In this document: piece after piece, positions 7,306-15,005 of the stretch
Layout: each line of letters opens with the position of its first letter
Position numbering within the stretch: the stretch's first letter is position 1
DNA from: Pseudomonadota bacterium
Lineage (GTDB): Bacteria > Pseudomonadota > Gammaproteobacteria > Pseudomonadales > Moraxellaceae
DNA length: 33,626 nucleotides
Direction: 5' to 3'
NCBI GenBank assembly: GCA_021848605.1
Contig: JAJZUM010000008.1
Span: 1 to 33,626 of the forward strand
The notes under the pieces: generated by a model
Told to the model about the DNA's origin: nothing
The model's database searches: none
What the model saw: the letters and a program-made list of their open reading frames with translations, nothing else
Program-made: the position numbers and the translations under genes

Positions 7306-7438
7306 GGGTACCATCCTGTATGGACATCATGGGTTACTGGCCCTACTTTACTTGCTGTGATCATCTTCAACAAGGTGCTGGAGTTCAGATCGTACTGGCT
7401 GTTTCGGATGCCTAAACGACTAGCGGTTGATGCAGCGA

Positions 7439-7471
7439 TTGAAATCAGGATTCATTCTCATTATCATTGCC
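7439..7471 (+). promoter_or_regulatory. Sigma-70 promoter overlapped by a Fur box
   Basis: TTGAAA (7439-7444) and TATCAT (7462-7467) are separated by 17 bases. On the minus strand the -10 region reads GGCAAT GATAAT GAGAAT GAAT, consecutive hexamers resembling the GATAAT repeats of a Fur site (7450-7471). It lies about 50 bases upstream of the DUF2788 gene. Iron-dependent repression of DUF2788-slyX is inferred. Confidence 0.6.
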
Positions 7472-7523
7472 TTGTAGGCGCATGGTTCCTTCCGTGCTTG
7501 TCATTCAATTTGAGGATTTGCTC

Positions 7524-7724
7524 ATGCATGCTGAACGTGAACTGACCTGGTTGGGTCTCCATGTGGGTGTTCCAGGCTTGATTCTGATGATGATGTTTAT
7601 TGTGGGTGATCTGGCGTATCGTAACAAGGCTGGTAAGTTTGGAACCATGGTCCTTTTTGGTGCCTTGGGGCTTGGTGTCTTTGGTTTTGTCCTCAAGACG
7701 GTCATATCACACTACCTGGTATAG
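7524..7724 (+). CDS. DUF2788 family small membrane protein
   Basis: The 66-residue protein has two hydrophobic helices (VPGLILMMMFIVGDLAY and MVLFGALGLGVFGFVLKTVI) joined by a short basic loop with the family's KAGKFGT block. DUF2788 proteins are small inner-membrane proteins of unknown function found mainly in Pseudomonadales and related orders. The ATG at 7524 follows a GAGGA site with seven-base spacing, which decides it over a start 57 bases upstream. slyX follows within a few bases, so the two form one transcript. Confidence 0.85.
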   Translation: MHAERELTWLGLHVGVPGLILMMMFIVGDLAYRNKAGKFGTMVLFGALGLGVFGFVLKTVISHYLV

Positions 7725-7732
7725 CGTTGCCT

Positions 7733-7960
7733 GTGTCCCAATTGCGTGAATCAGATCTTGCCCTGTTGATGGCGCGTCTAGAGCATCTTGAAGTTCAATC
7801 AACTTTTCAGGATGATCTCCTGGATGCGCTCAACAAAACAGTTTATCGGCAGCAGCAGGAAATTGATCGTTTGCGTTTGCTTATTGATCGTTTGCAAACG
7901 CAGCTTGAGACCATTGAAAAACCTGCCGCAACCACTCAGGAAATTCCGCCGCATTACTGA
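7733..7960 (+). CDS. slyX: SlyX family coiled-coil protein
   Basis: The product of about 75 residues is almost entirely one coiled coil (LALLMARLEHLEVQSTFQDD, then LDALNKTVYRQQQEIDRLR) ending in the PPHY C-terminus typical of SlyX proteins. SlyX function is unknown; despite its name it is unrelated to SlyD. The start is uncertain: GTG at 7733 or TTG at 7727, neither with a clear ribosome site, consistent with translation coupled to the DUF2788 gene whose stop is at 7722-7724. Confidence 0.85.
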   Translation: MSQLRESDLALLMARLEHLEVQSTFQDDLLDALNKTVYRQQQEIDRLRLLIDRLQTQLETIEKPAATTQEIPPHY

Positions 7961-7973
7961 ATTTTAGAGACAG

Positions 7974-7993
7974 TTAGGTCCTTGGGAACCTAA
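7974..7993. terminator. Possible weak terminator between slyX and the GGDEF gene
   Basis: TTAGGT and ACCTAA form a six-base stem around an eight-base interior that can add two further pairs, followed on the plus strand by ACGTTTTACC. The uridine tract is short. It lies between two convergent genes, where a terminator is expected. Confidence 0.4.
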
Positions 7994-8021
7994 ACGTTTT
8001 ACCTACGCCTGAACAGAACCT

Positions 8022-9323
8022 TTAGTAGGGACGATCGGTAAGCGGATGCAGGATTGTCTGGTTACGTCCTTGGGATTTCGCCTGGTGCATGGCATGATCT
8101 GCTGCCGAAATGAGTTCTTCGAGCGTGACTGACTGTTCAGCTTTTACGGTACTGATGCCGATACACCCTGCAAGGTGAACAGGCTTGCGGTTGACTTTGC
8201 TGGTGTTTTGCAAAGCAGTCAGGATTTTCCCGGCGATGCTGAGTGCATCGGACTCGGGTTCCTCCAGCCCTTCAAGAACTACAATAAATTCATCACCATC
8301 CCAACGGGCGACGATGTCCGTTTGTCGTACCTGTTCAATCAGGGTACGGGCAACGTGTTGCAAAACCATATCACCAAATTCCTGGCCATGTTCAAGGTTC
8401 AGGTTGGCAAAGTGGTCGAGATCCAGATAAATCAGCGCCATGCCGCGGTCAGATCGGCTGCGACGGGCCAAGGCATGGCGTAGCAGGGTAGTCAGGGCGC
8501 GTTTATTGGGTAATGAGGTCAGTGGGTCATGGGTTGCCTCAAATGAAAGTTGGTCCTCAAGAGCTTTGTGCTCGCTGATGTCAAACACGAAGACATGAAA
8601 TCCGTCCACGTGATCCTTGGTGTGGTGAGGGACATACTTGGTGGCAACATAACGATAACCGGACAAGGTCAAAATTTCATTTTCAAATTGGGCGGTGTGA
8701 CCCTTAAGAGCTTTTTTGATGTGTGGCTCAGCGCGGGCATAGGCCAGTTCATCCAGAACCGTATTCAAATGATGGCCGATCAGTTGATCCTTATCCAGAC
8801 CAAACCAGGTGGTGTAGGTTGTATTGCAGAATTGGTATCTTTGGTTCTGGTCAACAAAGGCAACAAGGGCAGGAATATGGTCACAGATGGCACTTAGTTC
8901 TTCTTTGCAAGCCCTGTGCAGGTGTTCGTCGGCAACAGGGCAAGTTGTCAGGGTGAGCAGTTGGGTGTCGGAACCGCAAGCATCAACATGAATCCTGATG
9001 CATTCTCTTTGTTGAGTCTTTGTGTCTGGTAAGTCATGTGCCATGTGCAGATCAATATGTCTCGGTGCTGCTTCATAGTTGATCATTGACCAGAATTGAT
9101 CCCAAAGTGGTTGATCTTCCGCAATCAAACTTGCACGAATCGCATGTCCTTTAAACGCTAAGGCCGGGGGAAGTAACAACTGCGCTTTCAGGTTGATGCG
9201 TAACCAGCATCCATCCTTACTAGCCAGAGCCATGGCATGTGGAGCATTCAGGAACAAACTGTACCAAAAAGTATCGTGGTTTGGCGAGAAGGCATCGGAA
9301 TGAAAGTCAGGGTGTTCAGTCAC
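8022..9323 (-). CDS. PAS-GGDEF diguanylate cyclase
   Basis: The 433-residue protein probably makes cyclic di-GMP from two GTP. Residues about 15-125 form a diverged PAS-like region (APHAMALASKDGCWLRIN), about 140-260 a clear PAS domain (AICDHIPALVAFVDQNQRYQF), and the last 165 residues a GGDEF domain (THDPLTSLPNKRAL, IYLDLDHF). The active-site loop is RWDGDEF, an accepted variant of GGDEF, preceded by an RQTD inhibitory site at the right five-residue spacing. No membrane helix is seen, so it should be cytoplasmic. The GTG start at 9323 has AGGA eight bases upstream; longer starts would run into the divergent small gene. Confidence 0.88.
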   Translation of the reverse strand: MTEHPDFHSDAFSPNHDTFWYSLFLNAPHAMALASKDGCWLRINLKAQLLLPPALAFKGHAIRASLIAEDQPLWDQFWSMINYEAAPRHIDLHMAHDLPDTKTQQRECIRIHVDACGSDTQLLTLTTCPVADEHLHRACKEELSAICDHIPALVAFVDQNQRYQFCNTTYTTWFGLDKDQLIGHHLNTVLDELAYARAEPHIKKALKGHTAQFENEILTLSGYRYVATKYVPHHTKDHVDGFHVFVFDISEHKALEDQLSFEATHDPLTSLPNKRALTTLLRHALARRSRSDRGMALIYLDLDHFANLNLEHGQEFGDMVLQHVARTLIEQVRQTDIVARWDGDEFIVVLEGLEEPESDALSIAGKILTALQNTSKVNRKPVHLAGCIGISTVKAEQSVTLEELISAADHAMHQAKSQGRNQTILHPLTDRPY

Positions 9324-9411
9324 GTCCGGAGTCCTATACTGGCTAGGCGATGGTGGACAGGCAGTATGCGCCGTCTTGGATAGTTTACAGCATAGCATGC
9401 ATGGAGAAGAG

Positions 9412-9621
9412 ATGTTTACATGGCCAAGTCCAAGTGATCTTCTGGCAGGAATCCTGTTTGGTGCGATTGGTTTCGTTGCTTTTTCGCAAGGACGTCGGCA
9501 GGGCAAAAGCAATAAGGTTTGGCTGGGTGTGGCCCTTATGGGCTATTCAACACTCGTCTCTGGGCCTTGGCTGACTTGGGGGATTGGTCTGCTGCTAACG
9601 GCTTGGCTCTGGATGAGTTAG
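9412..9621 (+). CDS. Small membrane protein with two transmembrane helices
   Basis: The 69-residue protein starts at an ATG preceded by GGAGAAGAG. It has two hydrophobic helices (DLLAGILFGAIGFVAF and a longer one over YSTLVSGPWLTWGIGLLLTA) separated by a basic GRRQGKSNK loop. It resembles a family of short conserved gammaproteobacterial proteins, sometimes loosely annotated as amino acid transport related; no function is established. It is divergent from the GGDEF gene. Confidence 0.75.
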   Translation: MFTWPSPSDLLAGILFGAIGFVAFSQGRRQGKSNKVWLGVALMGYSTLVSGPWLTWGIGLLLTAWLWMS

Positions 9622-9833
9622 TCGCTCAGATCATTATTTCAACAAAAACAACGAATCTAGGTGGTTTTATCTTCTTTGTTCTGGGCAGATACGTTTGGTA
9701 GGATGGATGTTAAGCACCCATCGCTTCACGGAACTTTGAACGTTGCAGAAAGACAGGCAATGGTCTGATTTCCCCCGGCCAGCCGATCATGAAGCTTTTT
9801 TCACAAAATGGCTGGCTGGGCTTGTTTGCTGGT

Positions 9834-10046
9834 TCAGGTGGTTTCAAATCGGCGTACGCTGATTCCGGCAATACTGGCCATGTTGCAGCGAATCCCGCGT
9901 CTGCTGAACTCCTCCAGAATCTCATTCATGATAATTTTTTCGACTTCAGCCTCTACATCGGAAACCAGCTTGCCTATAATGGCGGTCAAAGGACCACGGT
10001 GTTCTTTGACCAGTTCATCCAGATTGGTTATTTCGATTGTGATCAT
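9834..10046 (-). CDS. Small conserved-looking cytoplasmic protein, unknown function
   Basis: The 70-residue frame is acidic and predicted largely helical (NLDELVKEHRGPLTAIIGKL, then DVEAEVEKIIMNEILEEF) with a short beta-like tail. GGAA six bases before the ATG could serve as the ribosome site. Amino acid composition looks like a real protein and the opposite strand offers no better gene. It is divergent from the next gene with about 75 bases between them. The roughly 210 bases between this gene and the small membrane gene at 9621 show a seven-base inverted repeat (9778-9784 and 9811-9817) but no other gene. Confidence 0.6.
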   Translation of the reverse strand: MITIEITNLDELVKEHRGPLTAIIGKLVSDVEAEVEKIIMNEILEEFSRRGIRCNMASIAGISVRRFETT

Positions 10047-10121
10047 AAATTGTTCCGGGTCCTTTCAGACTTGGTTGCACTTCATGGGCCCTATGACCCT
10101 GTCACCGAAGGAGAAGTTTAG

Positions 10122-10442
10122 GTGAATATCATTGTGGTGGCAGTCATTTCGGCCTTACTTTCCTCGCTCGTTACATTGAGTATAGGGCTTCTTTTTTACC
10201 GGCGCTATGTTCGGCCGTCTCTGGAGCGTCGTTTACAGGATCTGCATCAGGATATTGGGCGGCTGGTTGAGACCAGAGTTCGCAAGGCCATGGCTGAGGC
10301 CTTACATGATCTGTCGCCAACGGATGTTCTGCGTGATCGTACCTGGCAGGTTGCACGCAGTGGTGCTGATATCGTTAATGAAGGCCTGAACGCATTGCTG
10401 GGCCGAGCCAAAAAGCGTGAAGGCCCTGCCGATCACAGCTAG
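10122..10442 (+). CDS. Membrane-anchored helical protein, unknown function
   Basis: The 106-residue product has an N-terminal membrane helix (IIVVAVISALLSSLVTLSIG) followed by a long charged helical region (RPSLERRLQDLHQDIGRLVE) that is probably a coiled coil facing the cytoplasm. It starts at a GTG with AGGAGA seven bases upstream. No family is recognised. It ends 13 bases before the convergent UbiJ-like gene. Confidence 0.75.
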   Translation: MNIIVVAVISALLSSLVTLSIGLLFYRRYVRPSLERRLQDLHQDIGRLVETRVRKAMAEALHDLSPTDVLRDRTWQVARSGADIVNEGLNALLGRAKKREGPADHS

Positions 10443-10455
10443 GGTGGATTCTGGC

Positions 10456-11187
10456 TTAGTTCATGATGAATCGGGCGGCGACCAGTCCACTAAAAAAAAC
10501 GATCGGTAAGAGGCTGTCTCCTGAATTGATGCTGCTGTGTACAGAGAGTACCAAGAGACCTCCTGAAGCTACGACCAGCACAAGATCAAGCAGGCGTTGT
10601 CGTCTTTGACGGATTTGCTGCTCCTTGAATAATCGTTCCTGCTGTTCAAGGCGCTGGTTCATTTGTTTCAGTTGCAGCATGGTATCGCGCATGAGTCCTG
10701 GAACGGGAGTCAGTTCTTTCAACCAACTGCTGTCCTGATTCCGGATGCGTTCGATGATGTCGCCAAGCTGCACCCGTTGCCTTAACCAGCCTGAGATCGC
10801 CGTACGTAACTCAAATGAGGCGATGATGGTAGTCAACTCGCTTATTTTTTTGGAATCCCCCCAAACTTTCAAGTGATCCTCTTCAGTATGCATGCCGAAA
10901 CCAAGGCGTAGGATCGTGATCAGATCAGAGCTGATGCGGATGTCGCTATGTCCAGGATACTCGGAGCGAACTTCAAGGCCTTCACTGTCAACGATGAGGT
11001 AAAAAACCAGAAAAGGCTGGCGAATCTTGATTTTGATAACCAGGCCACTGTGCTGGGTCAATTTTTGCAGGGTAGTGGGATCAAGGGCAATCAGGCTGTT
11101 CAGGATTGCCTCAATAGCGGCAAGAATCAGATAGTGGCCGAAACTATTTTGGGCATCTTGGGGGGTGGAAGTGTGAAAGTCGGCCAT
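10456..11187 (-). CDS. UbiJ-like SCP2-domain protein with C-terminal membrane helix
   Basis: Residues about 18-145 match the SCP2/UbiJ lipid-binding pattern (AAIEAILNSLIALDP at the start, EVRSEYPGHSDIRISSDL, LKVWGDSKKI), followed by the helical MLQLKQMNQRLEQQERL that corresponds to the C-terminal coiled segment of UbiJ. UbiJ is an accessory factor that holds ubiquinone intermediates in the soluble Ubi complex. Unlike E. coli UbiJ this protein ends with one or two membrane helices (LLDLVLVVASGGLLVL and LPIVFFSGLVAARFIM), and it stands alone, not between ubiE and ubiB. It may be a membrane-tethered UbiJ or a paralogue binding another lipid. Confidence 0.7.
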   Translation of the reverse strand: MADFHTSTPQDAQNSFGHYLILAAIEAILNSLIALDPTTLQKLTQHSGLVIKIKIRQPFLVFYLIVDSEGLEVRSEYPGHSDIRISSDLITILRLGFGMHTEEDHLKVWGDSKKISELTTIIASFELRTAISGWLRQRVQLGDIIERIRNQDSSWLKELTPVPGLMRDTMLQLKQMNQRLEQQERLFKEQQIRQRRQRLLDLVLVVASGGLLVLSVHSSINSGDSLLPIVFFSGLVAARFIMN

Positions 11188-11316
11188 TTTGCGCTCAATG
11201 TCATTGGCATGTGCGTCCCATCTTAACCCAGTCTACACTGATAGCAAGTTCGTTATGCATCAGGATGTGAAATCCGTAATGTTGGCGGGGGTTCTATCCG
11301 CTTCGAGGGCTTTTGG

Positions 11317-12414
11317 TTGATAAGGGAAATGCTTGCGCAGTGCCTGCCGGTTCTGGCTTTTGCACTGACCAGTGCCCTGCAGTTTGTCATGCTCCGATTT
11401 CCGGCCCGACCGCTGCGGTGGTGGCCGTGGCCTGGTTATGTCTGGCAGAGGGGACATGTGCTGGTTGATGGGTATTGGTCCACTCTGGTTTCGGAGACCA
11501 AACGGCTGAACTTCTGGTTGGAACACATGGACCCTGCTCGTTTAGCATTACTTGTGCAGACCCGTTTACGGCGGGACCGATCCTGGTTCTTTGAGGAGTT
11601 GATGGGGGATGGAGCATCTTTGCCTTGGGAAGCGGCGCCATTATGGCAAAAACGCCGCATCGAAGGATGGATCCTGAAGCAGTTGGAGCGTCATCTGGAT
11701 GACTTTTTCGAAGACCTTTGTCGACAGGCTGCCCGACATGTCGATCTTGCTGCACTTGGCCGGATATCCTGGCAGGAGGCGCCCGAAGCGGCCACGGTAT
11801 ACCGGCAGTTGGTAAACTGGCCCAGAAGTCGGTGGTTTGGGTTTGCGGCCATGGCGTTGCTGCTCGGTATCCTTGGTCGCCATCTGCCTCATCTGCGCAT
11901 TCTGCTCGATTTTGTAGCCTTGTGTTTGCCTTGGTTTGGGATTGGTTTTTTTTATCGGTTGAATGAAGTCGAGCAAATTGAAGCGGTTGATGTGCTGCGT
12001 CGCTGGCTGATTGCCGGACCGCTGTCTGCACCAAATCTCATGGATTGCGTAGCACAATGCAGTCCCCAGGCTCTTGATCGAGCCCTGCAGATGCTGGTAG
12101 ACAGAGTATGTACTCCAGCGCCGTGGATGGGTTGGGTGGCTGATCGATATCTGCCCCATAAAGGTGATGCCTGGTGTACGGCGATCAAAAGTCGTCTGTG
12201 GCCATGGATGCTGGAAATTATGGATGATGCAGAATGGCAGCGTTTGTGGACGCGTTGGCTGGAAGCCTCCTTACCCAAAGCTGCAGATGTCTATCAGCGG
12301 GTAACCGGTCAAGAAGGGGGCTGGCTTTCATTGTTGCACCCTGTGATGGGTCTGCCTTGGGTTCCTGTCGCTATTTTCATGACGTTTCTACTCGCACAAC
12401 AGACCTTCCCTTGA
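11317..12414 (+). CDS. Membrane protein of unknown function, weakly DUF445-like
   Basis: The 365-residue protein begins with a hydrophobic helix and the block MLRFPARPLRWWPWPGYVWQ, reminiscent of the MLFRPxxPxxxxPGxIPxR start of DUF445 membrane proteins, but the match stops there. Two helices near residues 180-220 (FGFAAMALLLGILG and ILLDFVALCLPWFGIGFFY) and one at the C-terminus (VPVAIFMTFLLAQ) bracket tryptophan-rich soluble regions. A TTG start at 11317 has GAGGG nine bases upstream; ATG at 11329 is the alternative. It lies 37 bases upstream of the phasin gene, probably in one operon. Confidence 0.65.
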   Translation: MIREMLAQCLPVLAFALTSALQFVMLRFPARPLRWWPWPGYVWQRGHVLVDGYWSTLVSETKRLNFWLEHMDPARLALLVQTRLRRDRSWFFEELMGDGASLPWEAAPLWQKRRIEGWILKQLERHLDDFFEDLCRQAARHVDLAALGRISWQEAPEAATVYRQLVNWPRSRWFGFAAMALLLGILGRHLPHLRILLDFVALCLPWFGIGFFYRLNEVEQIEAVDVLRRWLIAGPLSAPNLMDCVAQCSPQALDRALQMLVDRVCTPAPWMGWVADRYLPHKGDAWCTAIKSRLWPWMLEIMDDAEWQRLWTRWLEASLPKAADVYQRVTGQEGGWLSLLHPVMGLPWVPVAIFMTFLLAQQTFP

Positions 12415-12451
12415 TAGAATCAGCGGATTGAGCTTAATGCAGGGGTGGGCC

Positions 12452-12871
12452 ATGGTGGATTCCAGCAAGAAGTCGGACAAGACTCGTTCCAAGGCAACAG
12501 GAATGCCTAGTGATTTTCGTCGCTATACCCAGCAAATCTGGTTGGCAGGTCTCGGTGCTTTTTCGCGCAGTGATGAGGAAGGCGGTAAGTTTTTTGATGC
12601 CCTGGTCAAGGCGGGAGAGGAAATTGAGCATCGAACCCGCGAGGCGGCCGGGATGGTCGAAGAAGTACGTGGCCGTATGCGTGAAAAGGCTAGCGATACG
12701 CTAGGACGTGTTGAGCGTGTTCTTGATGACGGTCTGAGTAGCACCCTGAGTCGCTTGGGCATTCCATCGCAACGGGATATCGATACGCTTCATTCTCGTC
12801 TGGATGCCTTGACGGATCTGTTGCGTGAGCTTCGGGAACAGAAAAATAAGGGCGAAGGGCACAAAGAATAA
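12452..12871 (+). CDS. Phasin-like polyhydroxyalkanoate granule protein (PhaF/PhaI family)
   Basis: The 139-residue protein carries the family pattern: IWLAGLGAFSRSDEEGGKFF near residues 27-46, then a long amphipathic helix and a C-terminal helix containing QRDIDTLHSRLDAL. Phasins coat intracellular polyester granules. No PHA synthase or PhaC/PhaB is in the window, so the polymer genes would be elsewhere; related proteins sometimes serve other roles. ATG 12452 has AGGGG seven bases upstream; a TTG at 12428 is a weaker alternative. Confidence 0.85.
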   Translation: MVDSSKKSDKTRSKATGMPSDFRRYTQQIWLAGLGAFSRSDEEGGKFFDALVKAGEEIEHRTREAAGMVEEVRGRMREKASDTLGRVERVLDDGLSSTLSRLGIPSQRDIDTLHSRLDALTDLLRELREQKNKGEGHKE

Positions 12872-12903
12872 GTGTTGGGATTGAGTCGCTCCTAATTTCT
12901 ATC

Positions 12904-12919
12904 GGGCTCTACGGAGCCC
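12904..12919. repeat. Short stable hairpin with TACG tetraloop after the phasin gene
   Basis: GGGCTC and GAGCCC form a perfect six-base stem closed by a TACG loop, a stable UNCG-type tetraloop in RNA. No uridine tract follows, so it may stabilise the 3' end of the phasin mRNA or act in Rho-dependent termination. Confidence 0.4.
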
Positions 12920-13041
12920 CCAATCGCGCATCGCATTGATCCAAATCGGGTCAAAAATTCTAAAGAATCCTGCTTAAGCGAACCCAAGTTGTGAATTGGT
13001 TCACTGACTGAACCGAACCTTGTTTCTTTTTGGGCATGGGC

Positions 13042-13050
13042 TGTTATGAT
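13042..13050 (+). promoter_or_regulatory. Possible extended -10 promoter of the HD-GYP gene
   Basis: TGTTATGAT contains TG plus one base plus TATGAT, an extended -10 element, about 40 bases before the HD-GYP start. No convincing -35 is seen. Confidence 0.4.
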
Positions 13051-13088
13051 GATTACAGGCCAGGTTGATTCAAAATCAGGAGTCGGCA

Positions 13089-14327
13089 ATGTCCAAACGT
13101 TCTCGAATCATATCGGTGGATCAGCTCGAACCAGGCATGTTCGTCACGCGTCTGGATCGCCCTTGGCTAGAGACCCCGTTTCCGCTGCAAGGTTTTTATA
13201 TTCGTGATTTGCGCGATATTGATGCTATCAAGAGCTACTGCCGTCGTGTCTATGTTGAGGAACGCAAGGTGTTTTTGGCAGCGGCTTCGGCCCCCGAAGC
13301 ACAGACAGTTCCGGTATCAACGGAGGTCATGCAGCCTCGGCCGCGCAGTAGGGTTGCCCTCAAGGTAGAAGTATCACGTTGCCTTGCTGCCTTGCGAGAG
13401 CACAAGTCAATCCTTGATCAGGCCGATCAGTGTTTAAAGGTCGCTGACGCCCAGGTTGTCGAACTGGTTCGGCGTGTTGCCCAAGATCAGGTGGTCAGTG
13501 TATTGCGACATCCAGATGCCCTGGTTTGGGTCGCGCACATGGCTGCGGCTGAAACAGCAGAACGGATGCGCAGTTTGCGTACCTCCGTATGGGCCGTGGT
13601 GCTTGGTCGGCACCTTGGACTTTCGCCCACGTCGCTGCAGATACTTGCCATGGCTGTTCTGTTCATGGATGTGGGTACGCAGGTTCTGAAAACACAGGTT
13701 GGCAGAATGCGAGATCCTCGTGATCATGTCTTGCTCAGCGTGGCTGCCATGAAGCGCATGGATGATATGGATCCTTTGTTGCTCAGTCTTGTGGAGCAGC
13801 ATCATGAGCGCAATGATGGTTCAGGGTATCCTCGTGGACTCTCGGGTCGCCTGATTCATCCCATGGCCAAAATTATGGGGTTGGCAGATCATTTTGACCA
13901 TCTTCTCTTTGCTGAGGATGCAGCCCAGTCCATGAGTTCAACGGAGGCCATGGCTCAATTGTACGCTTTGCGCAATCGAGGGTTTCAGGCCAGTCTGGTC
14001 GATGAGTTCATTCAGGCACTTGGGATTTATCCCAGCGGTTCCCTGGTGCGTTTGAGTGATCAGCGTATTGCCATGGTGCTGGAACAAAACGCAGGTCAGA
14101 AGTTCCGGCCGAAACTGTTGGTGTTGAGCAAACCGGATGAACGTCGGCTCAGTCGTCCGGTTTATCTCGACCTGCAGCATGTCTTCAGTGATCACCAAGG
14201 GCAGCCACTCAAAGTTGCAGCTGGTCTTAAAACCGGCAGTTACGGATATTGCCCCCAGCTCGAATACCTTGATTCTCTTGGGGGATCTACGGGCTCTACG
14301 TTGGCTGCGACCGGTTCAGTGGGATAA
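13089..14327 (+). CDS. DUF3391-HD-GYP protein with lost metal ligands
   Basis: HD-GYP proteins hydrolyse cyclic di-GMP at a di- or tri-iron centre. This 412-residue protein has an N-terminal DUF3391 region (QLEPGMFVTRLDRPWLETPF) and an HD-GYP domain from about residue 160. The HHE...DGSGYP signature is intact at 238-248 and the LADHFD aspartate is present, but the first histidine position reads LRTSVW and the LHDIGK motif reads LFMDVGT, replacing the HD histidine with methionine. It is therefore probably inactive as a phosphodiesterase and may bind ligand or partner proteins. ATG 13089 has AGGAG six bases upstream. Its last 32 bases overlap the convergent tetR-like gene. Confidence 0.88.
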   Translation: MSKRSRIISVDQLEPGMFVTRLDRPWLETPFPLQGFYIRDLRDIDAIKSYCRRVYVEERKVFLAAASAPEAQTVPVSTEVMQPRPRSRVALKVEVSRCLAALREHKSILDQADQCLKVADAQVVELVRRVAQDQVVSVLRHPDALVWVAHMAAAETAERMRSLRTSVWAVVLGRHLGLSPTSLQILAMAVLFMDVGTQVLKTQVGRMRDPRDHVLLSVAAMKRMDDMDPLLLSLVEQHHERNDGSGYPRGLSGRLIHPMAKIMGLADHFDHLLFAEDAAQSMSSTEAMAQLYALRNRGFQASLVDEFIQALGIYPSGSLVRLSDQRIAMVLEQNAGQKFRPKLLVLSKPDERRLSRPVYLDLQHVFSDHQGQPLKVAAGLKTGSYGYCPQLEYLDSLGGSTGSTLAATGSVG

Positions 14328-14907
14328 GACCGGCAAAGCTAACTGTGATCATATGATCTCGAATGGAAGCATGATCCAGTCCCGAATATGCAAGCAAATA
14401 GTCTACGGTAGGATCACAGGTGCGCGCATAGTAGCTGTACAGGATCACCAGGACAGGAAGTTCTGGGTTCAGGCTACCGTCCTGCTGACATTGAGTGACC
14501 AGAGTGCTCAGACGCTGGTTCATGTTCATAATACTCAACACATAAGCCTGATTGCGCAGCAGCATGTCCCGGATTGAAGAGCGTGTTGATGGCAAGAAAG
14601 GCATGCCACCTTTCAGGCGAATATCAATAGCCCAACCAAGCAGGTTTCTTAGCTGGTCAATTGCAGGCATGTTTTGCGGATAGGAATCAAGTTCATCGAT
14701 GGCCTGCTGGATCAGGCGTGTCATCGTCGCGGCCACGAGGTCTTCTCTGCTGGCAAAATGCTTGTACAAACTTGGTTTTGAGATGCCCACTCGTGAAGCA
14801 ATGTCATCCATGGTCATCAGCTCAAAACCATGTTCGACCAGTGCAGCGGTTGTTGCATTCAAAATGGCCTCTTCGCGCAACTTGAAGGTGTGGTTTTTGA
14901 AACTCAT
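14296..14907 (-). CDS. TetR family transcriptional regulator
   Basis: The 203-residue protein has a typical TetR N-terminal DNA-binding domain (ILNATTAALVEHGFELMTM, then IASRVGISKPSLYKHFASRE at about 37-56) and a helical ligand-binding domain of unknown specificity. It is divergent from the five-gene fatty-acid modification operon at 15006, with 98 bases between them that contain two copies of a 12-base site. It most likely represses that operon and itself, with a fatty acyl or lipid ligand as a plausible but unproven signal. Confidence 0.92.
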   Translation of the reverse strand: MSFKNHTFKLREEAILNATTAALVEHGFELMTMDDIASRVGISKPSLYKHFASREDLVAATMTRLIQQAIDELDSYPQNMPAIDQLRNLLGWAIDIRLKGGMPFLPSTRSSIRDMLLRNQAYVLSIMNMNQRLSTLVTQCQQDGSLNPELPVLVILYSYYARTCDPTVDYLLAYSGLDHASIRDHMITVSFAGLIPLNRSQPT

Positions 14908-14932
14908 TTATAAACTCAACTGTAAAAAAAAA

Positions 14933-14985
14933 TACTGAATAGTAGATATGTGAAACGACCTGTGCTAATTTAATACTATTGAGTA
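14933..14985. promoter_or_regulatory. Twin operators and divergent promoters of the TetR gene and the FAD/Cfa operon
   Basis: TACTGAATAGTA (14933-14944) and TACTATTGAGTA (14974-14985) are inverted copies differing at one base, with centres 41 bases apart. On the minus strand the first copy includes TACTAT, a good -10, with TTAGCA 18 bases upstream as -35 for tetR. On the plus strand an extended -10 (TGC then TAATTT, ending 14971) places the operon's transcription start within the second copy. Both sites are thus placed to block transcription. Confidence 0.65.
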
Positions 14986-15005
14986 AATAAATCTACGGTA
15001 GAGTT

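Noticed and set aside
9324-9512. N-terminal extension of the GGDEF protein to 9512
   Set aside because: It runs antisense through the divergent small membrane gene and is cysteine/proline/arginine-rich; GTG 9323 has a proper ribosome site.
9778-9817. Seven-base inverted repeat GCCAGCC/GGCTGGC with a 26-base loop
   Set aside because: Long loop and no uridine tract on either strand; weak evidence for a terminator.
9710-9925. Minus-strand frame of 71 codons ending in RSKFREAMGA
   Set aside because: It overlaps the better-supported small gene at 9834-10046, has no ribosome site and no recognisable family.
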